The position numbers and the translations under genes are program-made. This document shows positions 17,364 to 24,717 of a stretch of 56,144 nucleotides of DNA, one piece after another. Every line of letters starts with the position of its first letter. The stretch's first letter is position 1. The stretch spans positions 1-56,144 of the forward strand of contig DASXNK010000025.1 of the NCBI GenBank assembly GCA_036495095.1. Direction: 5' to 3'. The notes under the pieces are model-generated. The model worked only from the letters and a program-made list of their open reading frames with translations, searched no databases and was not told the origin of the DNA. This DNA comes from Candidatus Dormiibacterota bacterium (GTDB lineage Bacteria; Chloroflexota; Dormibacteria; Aeolococcales; Aeolococcaceae).

Positions 17364-18479
17364 TCAGCGGATCAACCCGCGCTCGCGCAGCGCGGCCACC
17401 GCGGTGACGGTGCGGTCGACCGGCGACTCATGGGCGACCCACTGCGCCAGCTCGCGCAGCGCCGTGGCGCGTTCGGTCCGGGCCTCGAAGCCGAGCAGGT
17501 CGCGAGCCCTCCGCACGTCGGCGATGCAGTGACGGATGTCGCCGGCGCGGACGTCGCCGGTGATCTCGGGCTCGAGGTCGACCCCGAGCTCGGCGGCGAG
17601 CGCGCCGGCAAGCTCGGCCACGGTCAGCGACACCCCGGTGCCGACGTTGATCGCGTGCCCGGGCGCGCCGGGTGCGTCGATGGCGAGCAGGTTGGCGCGG
17701 ACCACGTCGGAGACGTGCACCAGGTCGCGCCGCTGCGCGCCGTCCTCGAAGATCAGCGGGCGGCGTCCACCCAGCAGCCGGGTGCAGAAGATCGCCGCCA
17801 CCCCGGTGTAGGGGTTGGACAGCGCCTGCCTCGGACCGAAGACGTTCAGGTAGCGGAGCGCCACCGTCTCCAGCCCGTGGGCGTGCCCGGTGGTCAGGGT
17901 CAGCTCCTCGCAGTCGCGCTTGGAGACGGCGTACGGCGAGGCGGGCTGGAGCGGGTGGGTCTCGGCGGTGGGCACCGGCGTGACCGCGCCGCCGCACCCC
18001 GGGCAGCGGTTCTCCCAGCGGCCGGCGTCGAGGTCGGCGCGGCGGCGCAGCCCGGGAGCGACCACGCCGTGTTCCGGGCACCGGTACGCGCCCTCGCCAT
18101 AGACCACCATCGACGAGGCGGCCACCACCCGGCGCAGGGTGTCGCGGCGGCGCAGCGCCTGCTCGAGAAGCACCGCGGTGCCGCCGGCGTTGACGTCGAC
18201 GTAGCGGTGGATCTCGTACATCGACTGGCCGTTGCCGACCATCCCACCCTGGTGGAGCACCACCTCGACGCCCTCGAGGGAGCGACCCACCGCGACCGGG
18301 TCGCGGAGGTCGCCGGTGATCAGCTCCGCCCCCGGGTTCAGGAAGCGCGGCCGGCCGCCCTCGTGCGCCTGGGGATCCAGGTTGTCGAGGATGCGCACCG
18401 CGTGGCCGGCGGCCAGCAGCGCGTCGACGAGATGGCTGCCGACGAAGCCGGCGCCGCCGGTGACGAGGACCCTGCTCAT
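17364..18479 (-). CDS. NAD-dependent nucleotide-sugar epimerase (dTDP-L-rhamnose 4-epimerase-like)
   Basis: 371 residues from the ATG at 18479, chosen because the Rossmann motif VLVTGGAGFVGSH then begins at residue 4. It is an extended short-chain dehydrogenase: catalytic SSMVVYGEG and YAVSK, then RYLNVFGPRQ and NVGTG. A Cys/His-rich insert, CPEHG about 30 residues before CPGCG, follows YGEGAYR. That zinc-ribbon-like insert is typical of the WbiB/dTDP-rhamnose 4-epimerase branch, which is why I prefer this to UDP-glucose 4-epimerase. Role would be in surface glycan precursors. It stands divergent from the aminotransferase gene. Confidence 0.88.
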   Translation of the reverse strand: MSRVLVTGGAGFVGSHLVDALLAAGHAVRILDNLDPQAHEGGRPRFLNPGAELITGDLRDPVAVGRSLEGVEVVLHQGGMVGNGQSMYEIHRYVDVNAGGTAVLLEQALRRRDTLRRVVAASSMVVYGEGAYRCPEHGVVAPGLRRRADLDAGRWENRCPGCGGAVTPVPTAETHPLQPASPYAVSKRDCEELTLTTGHAHGLETVALRYLNVFGPRQALSNPYTGVAAIFCTRLLGGRRPLIFEDGAQRRDLVHVSDVVRANLLAIDAPGAPGHAINVGTGVSLTVAELAGALAAELGVDLEPEITGDVRAGDIRHCIADVRRARDLLGFEARTERATALRELAQWVAHESPVDRTVTAVAALRERGLIR

Positions 18480-18601
18480 GGGACCGCGCAGCCTCGGGCA
18501 CGCGGGTTGCGGCGCGATGACGGGCCCCGACTTCGGCACGCAACACGCCGCCTCCAGACTGCCCGCATGGCCGCCCCCCAGGTCCTCCGCCCTGGCTCCG
18601 C

Positions 18602-19732
18602 GTGGTCGCGCCGGTGAGGCTGGGAGGCGCCGGCCCGGTGCGGCTGGAGCGGTGGTTCGCCGGCCACGGCGCGCCGCCGCCGCTCGACCTCGCCCGCAGC
18701 GGGGCCGCGGGGCTCAGCGTCCGCGACCTGCTCGGGCTGGCCGGCCCGGAGGCGGTCGACGAGTACCTCGGCCTCTCCCTCGACTACGGCGACGGCGGCG
18801 GCGGCGAGCGGTTGCGCGCCGCGGTGGCCGGCGCCGGCGGGGCGCGCCGGACGGAGGAGGTGGTGATCACCCACGGCGCCGTCGAGGCCATGCTCCTCGC
18901 CTGCGCCGCCGCCGCCGGCCCCGGCGACCGGGTGGTGGTGGGCACGCCCGCGTACGAGGGGCTGCTCCGCGCCCCCGAGGCGGCCGGCGCCGAGGTGGTG
19001 CGGGTGCCGGTCTGGCGCCCCGGACGCAGCCGCCTCGACCTCGGGCCGCTGCTCGACGGGCTGCCCCCCGCCACCCGCGCGGTGCTCCTCAACTCGCCGC
19101 AGAACCCCACCGGCGCCGTGGTCGACGCCGCCGAGCTCGAGGCCCTCGCCGCCCGCTGCGCCGCCGCCGGCGCGGTGGTGGTGGTCGACGAGGTGGCGCG
19201 GGGAACCCTCGACCCGGCGGCGCCCAGCCTCACCGGGAGCGCCGCGTTCGCCACCGGGGCGGTGGTGGTGCTCGGCGACGTCAGCAAGGCGCTGGGCCTC
19301 GGCGGCCTGCGGGTGGGCTGGGTGAGCTGCGCCCGTCCCTCCCTCCTCGCCCGGGTGGCGGCGCTCAAGGACATCACCAGCCTCGGCACGGCGGCGCCGA
19401 GCGAGCTGCTGGCGGCGCTCGCCCTCGAGCACCGGCGGACCCTCGCCGCCCGGGTCGCCCGCACCGCCACCGCCAACCTCGCCGCCCTCGGCGGCTGGGT
19501 CGGGACGATCGGGGGCGCGGTGCTGACCGCCCCCGCCGACGGGCTGGTCGCCTTCCCCCGCCTGCCCGCGGCGATCGCCTCCCCGCTCCGGCTGGAGCGG
19601 CTGCGCCGCGAGGCCGGGGTGGCCGCCGTCCCCGGCGGCCTCTTCGGCGTCCCCGGCCGGGTGCGGCTCGGCCTCGGCGCCCCACCCGGCCGGTTCACCC
19701 GGGCGCTCGAGGCGATGGCCGGGCGGGCCTGA
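18602..19732 (+). CDS. class I/II PLP-dependent aminotransferase
   Basis: 376 residues from the GTG at 18602; a GTG at 18614 fits equally. Fold-type I features: VVITHGAVEAMLLA, AYEGLL, LNSPQNPTGAVV, VVVDEVARG, and the PLP lysine K229 in LGDVSKALGLGGLRVGW. The substrate is not evident. Residues are strongly Ala/Gly-biased, following the genome's base composition. A 16-codon ORF (18567-18617) ends overlapping the GTG at 18614 in a GTGA arrangement, which favours 18614 as the real start. The N-acetyltransferase gene follows at 18 bases, so the two may form an operon. Confidence 0.88.
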   Translation: MVAPVRLGGAGPVRLERWFAGHGAPPPLDLARSGAAGLSVRDLLGLAGPEAVDEYLGLSLDYGDGGGGERLRAAVAGAGGARRTEEVVITHGAVEAMLLACAAAAGPGDRVVVGTPAYEGLLRAPEAAGAEVVRVPVWRPGRSRLDLGPLLDGLPPATRAVLLNSPQNPTGAVVDAAELEALAARCAAAGAVVVVDEVARGTLDPAAPSLTGSAAFATGAVVVLGDVSKALGLGGLRVGWVSCARPSLLARVAALKDITSLGTAAPSELLAALALEHRRTLAARVARTATANLAALGGWVGTIGGAVLTAPADGLVAFPRLPAAIASPLRLERLRREAGVAAVPGGLFGVPGRVRLGLGAPPGRFTRALEAMAGRA

Positions 19733-19750
19733 GCGGGCACAATCCTCCGG

Positions 19751-20632
19751 GTGTCCACCCCAGCGCCGCCCGACGAGTGGGAGATCGACCGCCTCGACCT
19801 CGACGCCTACCTGGCGCGGGTCGGGCTGGAGGGGGCGCCGCCCCGGACACCGCGGGGACTGAAGCGGCTGCACCGCGCCCACGCCGCCGCCATCCCCTTC
19901 GAGAACCTCGACATCCCCCTGGGCCGGCCGATCCGGCTCGATCTCGACGCCATCCAGACCAAGCTGGTCACCGGAGGACGGGGTGGCTACTGCTACGAGC
20001 ACAACCTCCTCTTCGCGGCGGTGCTCGAGCGCCTCGGCCTGGGGGTGCGGCGGCTCTCCGCCCGGGTTCGCATGGGCTCCACCTCGATCCGCCCCCAGTC
20101 GCACATGCTGCTGTGGGTCGAGGCCGAGGGCATCGACTGGCTCGCGGACGTCGGCTTCGGCGGCGAGGGCCTGCGCGAGCCACTGCCCCTCGCCGACGGC
20201 GCGGTCACCGCGGCGGCGGGCTGGAACCACCAGCTCTCACGCGAGGACGAGCGCACCTGGGTGCTGCGCTCGCTCCACCCCGACGGCTGGTTCGACCTCT
20301 ACGCGTTCACCCTCGACCCCCAGCACCGGATCGACTACGAGGTCGTCAACCACTACCTCTCGACCCACCCGCGGTCGGCCTTCGCCGCCCGGGTCCTGGC
20401 GCAGCGCTCGACGCCGGAGTGGCGGCTGACCCTCACCGGGCTGCGGCTGGTCGAGACCCACCCGGACTTCACCGAGACCGTCGAGGAGCTCGACGGCGCC
20501 GCCCTGGCGAGCACGCTGCGGGATCGCTTCGGCATCGCCCTCGACGACGGTGAGGTGGCGCAGCTCCTCGCCGTGGCTCAGGCGGAGCGGGCCAGCCCCA
20601 GCAGCGGAGCCTCCTCACCCACCAGCGCGTAG
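19751..20632 (+). CDS. arylamine N-acetyltransferase
   Basis: 293 residues from the GTG at 19751. NAT enzymes move acetyl groups from acetyl-CoA to arylamines or hydrazines. The Cys-His-Asp triad is visible as C81 in RGGYCYEHN, H118 in RPQSHMLL and D133 in WLADVGFGG. IPFENLDIPLGRPI at residues 48-61 is the usual N-terminal signature. The last 18 codons overlap the end of the convergent rhodanese gene, so the two 3-prime ends share 55 bases. Confidence 0.95.
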   Translation: MSTPAPPDEWEIDRLDLDAYLARVGLEGAPPRTPRGLKRLHRAHAAAIPFENLDIPLGRPIRLDLDAIQTKLVTGGRGGYCYEHNLLFAAVLERLGLGVRRLSARVRMGSTSIRPQSHMLLWVEAEGIDWLADVGFGGEGLREPLPLADGAVTAAAGWNHQLSREDERTWVLRSLHPDGWFDLYAFTLDPQHRIDYEVVNHYLSTHPRSAFAARVLAQRSTPEWRLTLTGLRLVETHPDFTETVEELDGAALASTLRDRFGIALDDGEVAQLLAVAQAERASPSSGASSPTSA

Positions 20633-20973
20633 CCGAGCGCCTTCCAGCCGCCGACGCCGTCGACCATGGACTCGACGTTCGCGTAGCCGAGGCGCATCAC
20701 CGACTCGGCGGCGAGCAGCGACCGCGTCCCGCCGGCGCAGTAGAGGGTGATCGGGGTCTCGCGATCGGGCACCCGGTCCTCGAGCAGGACCTCGATGTAG
20801 CTCTTGCTGATGTGGATGGCGCCGGGGAGGTGACCGGCCTCGTACTCGCCGCGCTCGCGCACGTCGATGATGAGGTGGGGGTCGGGCTTCGGCCGCGCGT
20901 GGACCGCCTCGGGGGTCACCTCGGGGACGACCTGACGAACCGCCGCCAGCAGGTCCCGCGCGCTCATCGCCAT
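20578..20973 (-). CDS. rhodanese-like sulfurtransferase domain protein
   Basis: 131 residues, single rhodanese domain. LIIDVRERGEYEAGHLPGAI, then the catalytic loop LYCAGGTRS with C79, then LGYANVESMVDGVGGWKALGY. Such proteins carry persulfide sulfur on the active Cys. The ATG at 20973 is chosen because a consensus promoter ends exactly 7 bases before it (TAGAGT-N7-ATG), implying a leaderless mRNA. Its 3-prime end overlaps the NAT gene on the opposite strand. Confidence 0.93.
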   Translation of the reverse strand: MAMSARDLLAAVRQVVPEVTPEAVHARPKPDPHLIIDVRERGEYEAGHLPGAIHISKSYIEVLLEDRVPDRETPITLYCAGGTRSLLAAESVMRLGYANVESMVDGVGGWKALGYALVGEEAPLLGLARSA

Positions 20974-20980
20974 GACGGCG

Positions 20981-21009
20981 ACTCTACGAAGGCGCCCGGC
21001 GGTTGTCAA
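20981..21009 (-). promoter_or_regulatory. consensus promoter of the rhodanese gene, leaderless
   Basis: TTGACA (21009-21004), 17-base spacer, TAGAGT (20986-20981), then 7 bases to the ATG. Both hexamers and spacing are near ideal, and transcription would start at or within a base of the ATG. A second TTGACT lies further upstream. Confidence 0.75.
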
Positions 21010-21046
21010 ACTATCTGGATCGGGTTAGTCAACAATCGGGGTCGGG

Positions 21047-22123
21047 TCAGCCGGTGGGGAGGCTGAACCAGAAGTGGGCCGAGCCGGGTCGCGCCTCGGC
21101 GCCCACCCGTCCTCCCGCCCCCTCGACCAGCTGCTTGACGATGGCGAGGCCGATCCCGGCGCCGCCGCGGGCCCGGTCGCGCGATTTCTCGACCCGGTAG
21201 AAGCGCTCGAAGAGGTGGGGCAGGTCGGCGGCGGGGATGCCCTCGCCGGAGGCGGTGGTGTTGGCCACCCGCACCACCGCGTGGCCCTCCTCGAGCCCGG
21301 CGCCGACGGTGGCCCGCCCCCCCTCGGGGGTGTAGCGGAGCGCGTTCTGGAGCAGGTTGGCGAGCACCTGGGCGAGCTGGTCGGGGTGGGCTCGGACCAC
21401 CAGCCGGGCGGGGAGGTCGACCTCGAGGTCGATCCCGGCGCGCTGGAAGCCGGGCTGGTAGAGCTCGACCGCGGCGCGCACCGCCTGGGCGAGGTCGGCG
21501 TCGACCGGCCGCAGCGAGCGACCGGCGTCGCCCTCGGCGAGGACGTCGAGCGAGCGCGAGAGCCGCACCAGCCGGTCGGCCTCCTCGTGGAGCGAGGTGA
21601 AGGTCTCGGCGCTGGGCGGGATCACCTCGTCGCGCAGCGCCTCGAGGTAGCCCTTGAGGTTGGTGAGCGGGGTGCGGAGCTCGTGGGCGGTGTTGGCGAT
21701 GAGCTCGCGGCGCATCCGCTCCTGCTCCTCGAGGCTCTCGGCCATGCGGTTGAAGGCCTCGGCGATGGCCCGCGCCTCCTCGATCCCCACGTCGGGCACC
21801 CGGGCCGCATAGTCGCCGCCGGCGATGCGCCGGGCCGCCTCGACGATGCGCCCGAAGGAGCGCGCCACGCCGTGGGCGAGGACGCCGGCGACGACCACGC
21901 AGACCACCGCGGCGGCGAGCAGCGCCCAGACGAAGGTGTGCCCGATCGAGGAGTTGAACATCGCCCGCGAGTCGGCGGCGGAGGCGCCGTGGCGCAGCAT
22001 CAGGTCGTCGAAGGTGGAGCGGCCGACGTCGAACACCCCGGTGGCGATGATCGTGACCGCCACCGCGGTCACCAGCAGCGAGGCCAGCGCCAGCCGGACG
22101 GCGATCCGCCGCGGCCGGATCAC
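21047..22123 (-). CDS. BaeS/PhoR-type sensor histidine kinase
   Basis: 358 residues. Helices at about 8-30 and 66-88 enclose a short extracytoplasmic loop of about 35 residues, then HAMP (about 88-138), HisKA with TAHELRTPLTN (H147), and an ATPase with NLLQNALRYTPEGG, LFERFYRVEKSRDR and GIGLAIVKQLVEGAGG. The usual DxGxGI box reads VANTTASGEGIPAAD, with Asn in place of Asp as in some BaeS relatives and three extra residues. The tiny sensor loop suggests sensing at the membrane. It overlaps the regulator gene by 4 bases. Confidence 0.94.
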   Translation of the reverse strand: MIRPRRIAVRLALASLLVTAVAVTIIATGVFDVGRSTFDDLMLRHGASAADSRAMFNSSIGHTFVWALLAAAVVCVVVAGVLAHGVARSFGRIVEAARRIAGGDYAARVPDVGIEEARAIAEAFNRMAESLEEQERMRRELIANTAHELRTPLTNLKGYLEALRDEVIPPSAETFTSLHEEADRLVRLSRSLDVLAEGDAGRSLRPVDADLAQAVRAAVELYQPGFQRAGIDLEVDLPARLVVRAHPDQLAQVLANLLQNALRYTPEGGRATVGAGLEEGHAVVRVANTTASGEGIPAADLPHLFERFYRVEKSRDRARGGAGIGLAIVKQLVEGAGGRVGAEARPGSAHFWFSLPTG

Positions 22124-22830
22124 CCGACGGGCTCGGGCGCCGCCCGGTAGCCGGCGCCGCGCACCGTGGCGATGTACCGGGGCACCTCGGCGTCGTCGCC
22201 GAGCTTCTCGCGCAGCCGGCGGATGTGCACGTCGATGGTGCGGTCGAGCACCTCCACGTAGGTGTTCCCGTAGAGCGCGTCGAGAAGCATCTCGCGGGTC
22301 AGCACCCGGCCGTCGGCCTCGACCAGGGCGGCGAGGAGGCGGAACTCCGCGGTGGTGAGCTGGAGCAGCCGGCCCTGGCGGGTCACCTGGTGGCGGTCGA
22401 GGTCGATGACCAGGTCGGCGTGGCGGAGCACCCCGCGGTCGCCGTCACGGCCGGCGGCGCGGGCGCTGCGGCGCAGGATGGCCTGGACCCGCACCACCAG
22501 CTCCGCGGGCGAGAAGGGCTTGGGGAGGTAGTCGTCGGCGCCCTGGTGAATGCCGGCGACGCGGTCGTCGGTGGAGCCGAGCGCGGAGAGCATCAGCACC
22601 GGGATGTCGGAGCGCTCGCGCAGCCGGCGGAGCACGCCGAGGCCGTCGAGCTCGGGGAGCATCACGTCGAGGACCACCAGCTGCGGGGCGTGGGCCTCGA
22701 TCGCCGCCAGCGCGGCCCGGCCGTCGCGCGCCTCGACCACGGAGAAGCCCTCGCGCTCGAGGTAGGTGCGGACCAGCGAGACGATCTTGGCGTCGTCGTC
22801 GACGACCAGCACGGGGGCGGTGGAGCTCAT
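22120..22830 (-). CDS. OmpR/PhoB-family response regulator
   Basis: 236 residues. Receiver domain with VVDDDAKIV, phosphorylated D55 in VVLDVMLPELDG, MLSALGSTDD and the LPKPF switch. A winged-helix domain follows (LTTAEFRLLAALVEADGRVL, DRTIDVHIRRLREKLGD, YIATVRGAGYRAAP). It is first gene of the pair, and the kinase start overlaps its stop. A -10-like TACACT (22846-22841) sits 10 bases before the ATG, giving almost no 5-prime leader. The regulon is unknown; the divergent secreted His/Pro/Thr protein gene at 22982 is a possible target by position only. Confidence 0.96.
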   Translation of the reverse strand: MSSTAPVLVVDDDAKIVSLVRTYLEREGFSVVEARDGRAALAAIEAHAPQLVVLDVMLPELDGLGVLRRLRERSDIPVLMLSALGSTDDRVAGIHQGADDYLPKPFSPAELVVRVQAILRRSARAAGRDGDRGVLRHADLVIDLDRHQVTRQGRLLQLTTAEFRLLAALVEADGRVLTREMLLDALYGNTYVEVLDRTIDVHIRRLREKLGDDAEVPRYIATVRGAGYRAAPEPVG

Positions 22831-22981
22831 CGCTGAGCGCAGTGTACGGAGGGCCCGTGTCGGCGGCGTGACTCCGCGCGATGTGAGTGCGCAGCCGTAG
22901 GTTTTCGTGCAACCGCCGCGTCATAGACGTGAGGACCGCGTCGACCAGCGGTCCGCTCAGCATCAGGAAGGGAGAAGGACC

Positions 22982-23251
22982 ATGAACCTCCGACGCGTCG
23001 CCGCCACCGTGCTGGCCGCCGGGTCGCTGGCCGCCGCCGTGGGCACCACCGCGATGGCCGCCAGTGCCTCGACCACCCCGCCCACGACCACCGTCCACCA
23101 CCGGCACACCTGCGTGACCCCTCAGCCGGGAACGGCTCCCGGGAAGAAGTGCGTCCAGAAGCCGAAGCCCACGCACACTCCGAAGCCGACGCACACCCCG
23201 AAGCCCACGCACACGCACAAGCCCCATCCCACGCATCCGGCGCACCCCTAG
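22982..23251 (+). CDS. secreted His/Pro/Thr-rich repeat protein
   Basis: 89 residues from the ATG at 22982, with GGGAGAAGG upstream. MNLRRVAATVLAAGSLAAAV ending in AMAASA is a signal peptide of about 30 residues. The mature part has two Cys (HTCVTP, KKCVQ) and then a tail with three PKPTHT hexapeptides running into THKPHPTHPAHP. The His-rich Pro-Lys-Pro tail could bind metal or peptidoglycan, or act as a wall spacer. All of these are guesses. A strong hairpin terminator follows. No family recognised. Confidence 0.75.
   Translation: MNLRRVAATVLAAGSLAAAVGTTAMAASASTTPPTTTVHHRHTCVTPQPGTAPGKKCVQKPKPTHTPKPTHTPKPTHTHKPHPTHPAHP
23162..23215 (+). repeat. 18-bp tandem repeat, three copies, inside the secreted protein gene
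   Basis: Units at 23162-23179, 23180-23197 and 23198-23215 follow CCGAAGCC(C/G)ACGCACAC(T/C/G) and each encode PKPTHT. Near-identity at DNA level points to recent slippage expansion. Copy number may vary between strains. Confidence 0.85.
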
Positions 23252-23262
23252 CGCCCTCTGAC

Positions 23263-23295
23263 CGCCGGCGCCCCTCCGAACGAGGGGCGCCGGTG
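23263..23295 (+). terminator. hairpin terminator after the repeat protein
   Basis: Arms 23265-23275 and 23283-23293 are perfectly complementary (11 bp, extendable by a C-G pair inward) around a 7-base spacer. The hairpin begins 11 bases after the stop codon and ends before the glycosyltransferase start. No T-tract follows. Confidence 0.6.
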
Positions 23296-23337
23296 CCGTC
23301 ATCCGACCGAGATCCGCGACCGTCATGATCGCGCCCC

Positions 23338-24045
23338 GTGAGCACCGGAACCGACGCGCCCCCCCGCTGCACCGTGGTCATCCCCGCCCTCGACGAGGCG
23401 GGCGCCATCGCCGAGGTCGTCCGCCGCGTGCCCGCGGGGCTGGGCGCCGACGTCCTGGTCGTCGACAACGGCAGCCGCGACGGCACCGCCGCGGTCGCCG
23501 CCGCCGCCGGGGCCCGGGTGGTCCGCGAGCCCCGCCGCGGCTACGGACGCGCCTGCCACACCGGCGTCGCCGCCAGCCCCGACGCCACCGTGGTGGTCTT
23601 CATCGACGGCGACGGCAGCATGCCCCCGGAGGCGATCGACGCCCTGGTCGCGCCCATCCTCGAGGGCCGCGCCGACCTGGTGTGCGGGTCGCGCACGGCG
23701 CGCCGCGAGCCCGGCAGCATGCCCGCCCACCAGGCCCTCGGCAACCGCCTCGCGCTGCTGCTGCTGCACCGCCTCTATGGGGTGCGGCTCACCGACCTCG
23801 GGCCCTACCGGGCGGTGCGCGGCGAGCTGCTCCGGGACCTGGGCATGCGTCCCTCGCGCTTCGCCTGGCCGGCGGAGATGCTCGCCCGGGCGGCGCGGCG
23901 CCGGGCCCGCATCGTCGAGATCGACGTCGGCTACCGGCGGCGGACGGCGGGGACGTCGAAGGTGGGCGGCAGCCTGCGGGGCAGCCTCGGCGCCGGGCTG
24001 GGGATCATCGGCGCGCTGCTCTGGCACCGGGTGGCGCCGCGGTGA
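23338..24045 (+). CDS. family 2 glycosyltransferase
   Basis: 235 residues from the GTG at 23338. GT-A fold: TVVIPALDEAGAIAEVV, LVVDNGSRDGTAAVA, FIDGDGSMPPEAID (metal-binding Asp residues), and DLVCGSRTARREPGSM. No membrane helices. It resembles the dolichol-phosphate-mannose-synthase-like group that loads sugars onto lipid carriers. It overlaps the next gene by 4 bases (GTGA), and that gene lies just before a DUF2079 membrane protein. Together they look like a short surface-glycan pathway. Sugar and acceptor are unknown. Confidence 0.9.
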   Translation: MSTGTDAPPRCTVVIPALDEAGAIAEVVRRVPAGLGADVLVVDNGSRDGTAAVAAAAGARVVREPRRGYGRACHTGVAASPDATVVVFIDGDGSMPPEAIDALVAPILEGRADLVCGSRTARREPGSMPAHQALGNRLALLLLHRLYGVRLTDLGPYRAVRGELLRDLGMRPSRFAWPAEMLARAARRRARIVEIDVGYRRRTAGTSKVGGSLRGSLGAGLGIIGALLWHRVAPR

Positions 24046-24707
24046 GGCCCGGGGACCTGATGGTGGTGCTGATGCGCTGGCCGGTGCCGGGCGCGGGGAA
24101 GAGCCGGCTCGCCGCCGCGCTCGGCGCGGAGACCGCCCACCGGCTCCACCGCGGCTTCGTCGCCGACACCCTGGCCTGGTCGGCGGGCTGGCCCCGGCTG
24201 ATCGCCTTCAACCCGCCCGAGGCGCGGCCGGAGGTGGCCCGGGCGGCGCCGGGCGCGGCCCTCGCCGCCCAGCCCGCCGGCGACCTCGGCGCCCGGCTCG
24301 CCCACGCCTTCGGGTGCGGCTTCGCCGCCGGGGCGCGCCGGGTGCTGCTGGTGGGCAGCGACAGCCCCACCCTCCCCGAGACCCTGCTCGAGGCCTGCGT
24401 CGAGGCGGCCGGCCCGGACGCGGTGGCGCTGGTGGGGGCGCTCGACGGCGGCTTCGTGGCCATGGCCGCGGCCCGGGCAGAGGCGGCGCGGCTGCCGGCG
24501 GTGTTCGACGGCGTGGAGTGGAGCACCTCGCGCACCGCCGCCCAGGTGACCGCACGCGCGAGCGCCGCCGGCCTCGAGGTGCGCGACGCGGGCGGCTGGT
24601 ACGACGTCGACGAGCTCGCCGACCTCGACCGTCTCGCCGGCGACCTCGACCGCGACCCGGGGCGCGCGCCGCACACCGCGGCGGCGCTCGCCGGCTCCGG
24701 CCGGTGA
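24042..24707 (+). CDS. TIGR04282/DUF2064-type glycosyltransferase
   Basis: 221 residues from the GTG at 24042, overlapping the upstream stop; an ATG six codons in is possible. RWPVPGAGKSRLAAALG near the N-terminus is the nucleotide-binding loop of this GT-A-like family (K-T-R/S-L pattern). VLLVGSDSPTLP carries the acidic metal site, and VALVGALDGGFVAMA and WYDVDELADLDRL end the domain. Homologues are often found with a GT2 gene, as here, and some are named for arsenosugar synthesis, which the context does not support specifically. Confidence 0.87.
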   Translation: MRPGDLMVVLMRWPVPGAGKSRLAAALGAETAHRLHRGFVADTLAWSAGWPRLIAFNPPEARPEVARAAPGAALAAQPAGDLGARLAHAFGCGFAAGARRVLLVGSDSPTLPETLLEACVEAAGPDAVALVGALDGGFVAMAAARAEAARLPAVFDGVEWSTSRTAAQVTARASAAGLEVRDAGGWYDVDELADLDRLAGDLDRDPGRAPHTAAALAGSGR

Positions 24708-24717
24708 CGGCGGCGCC

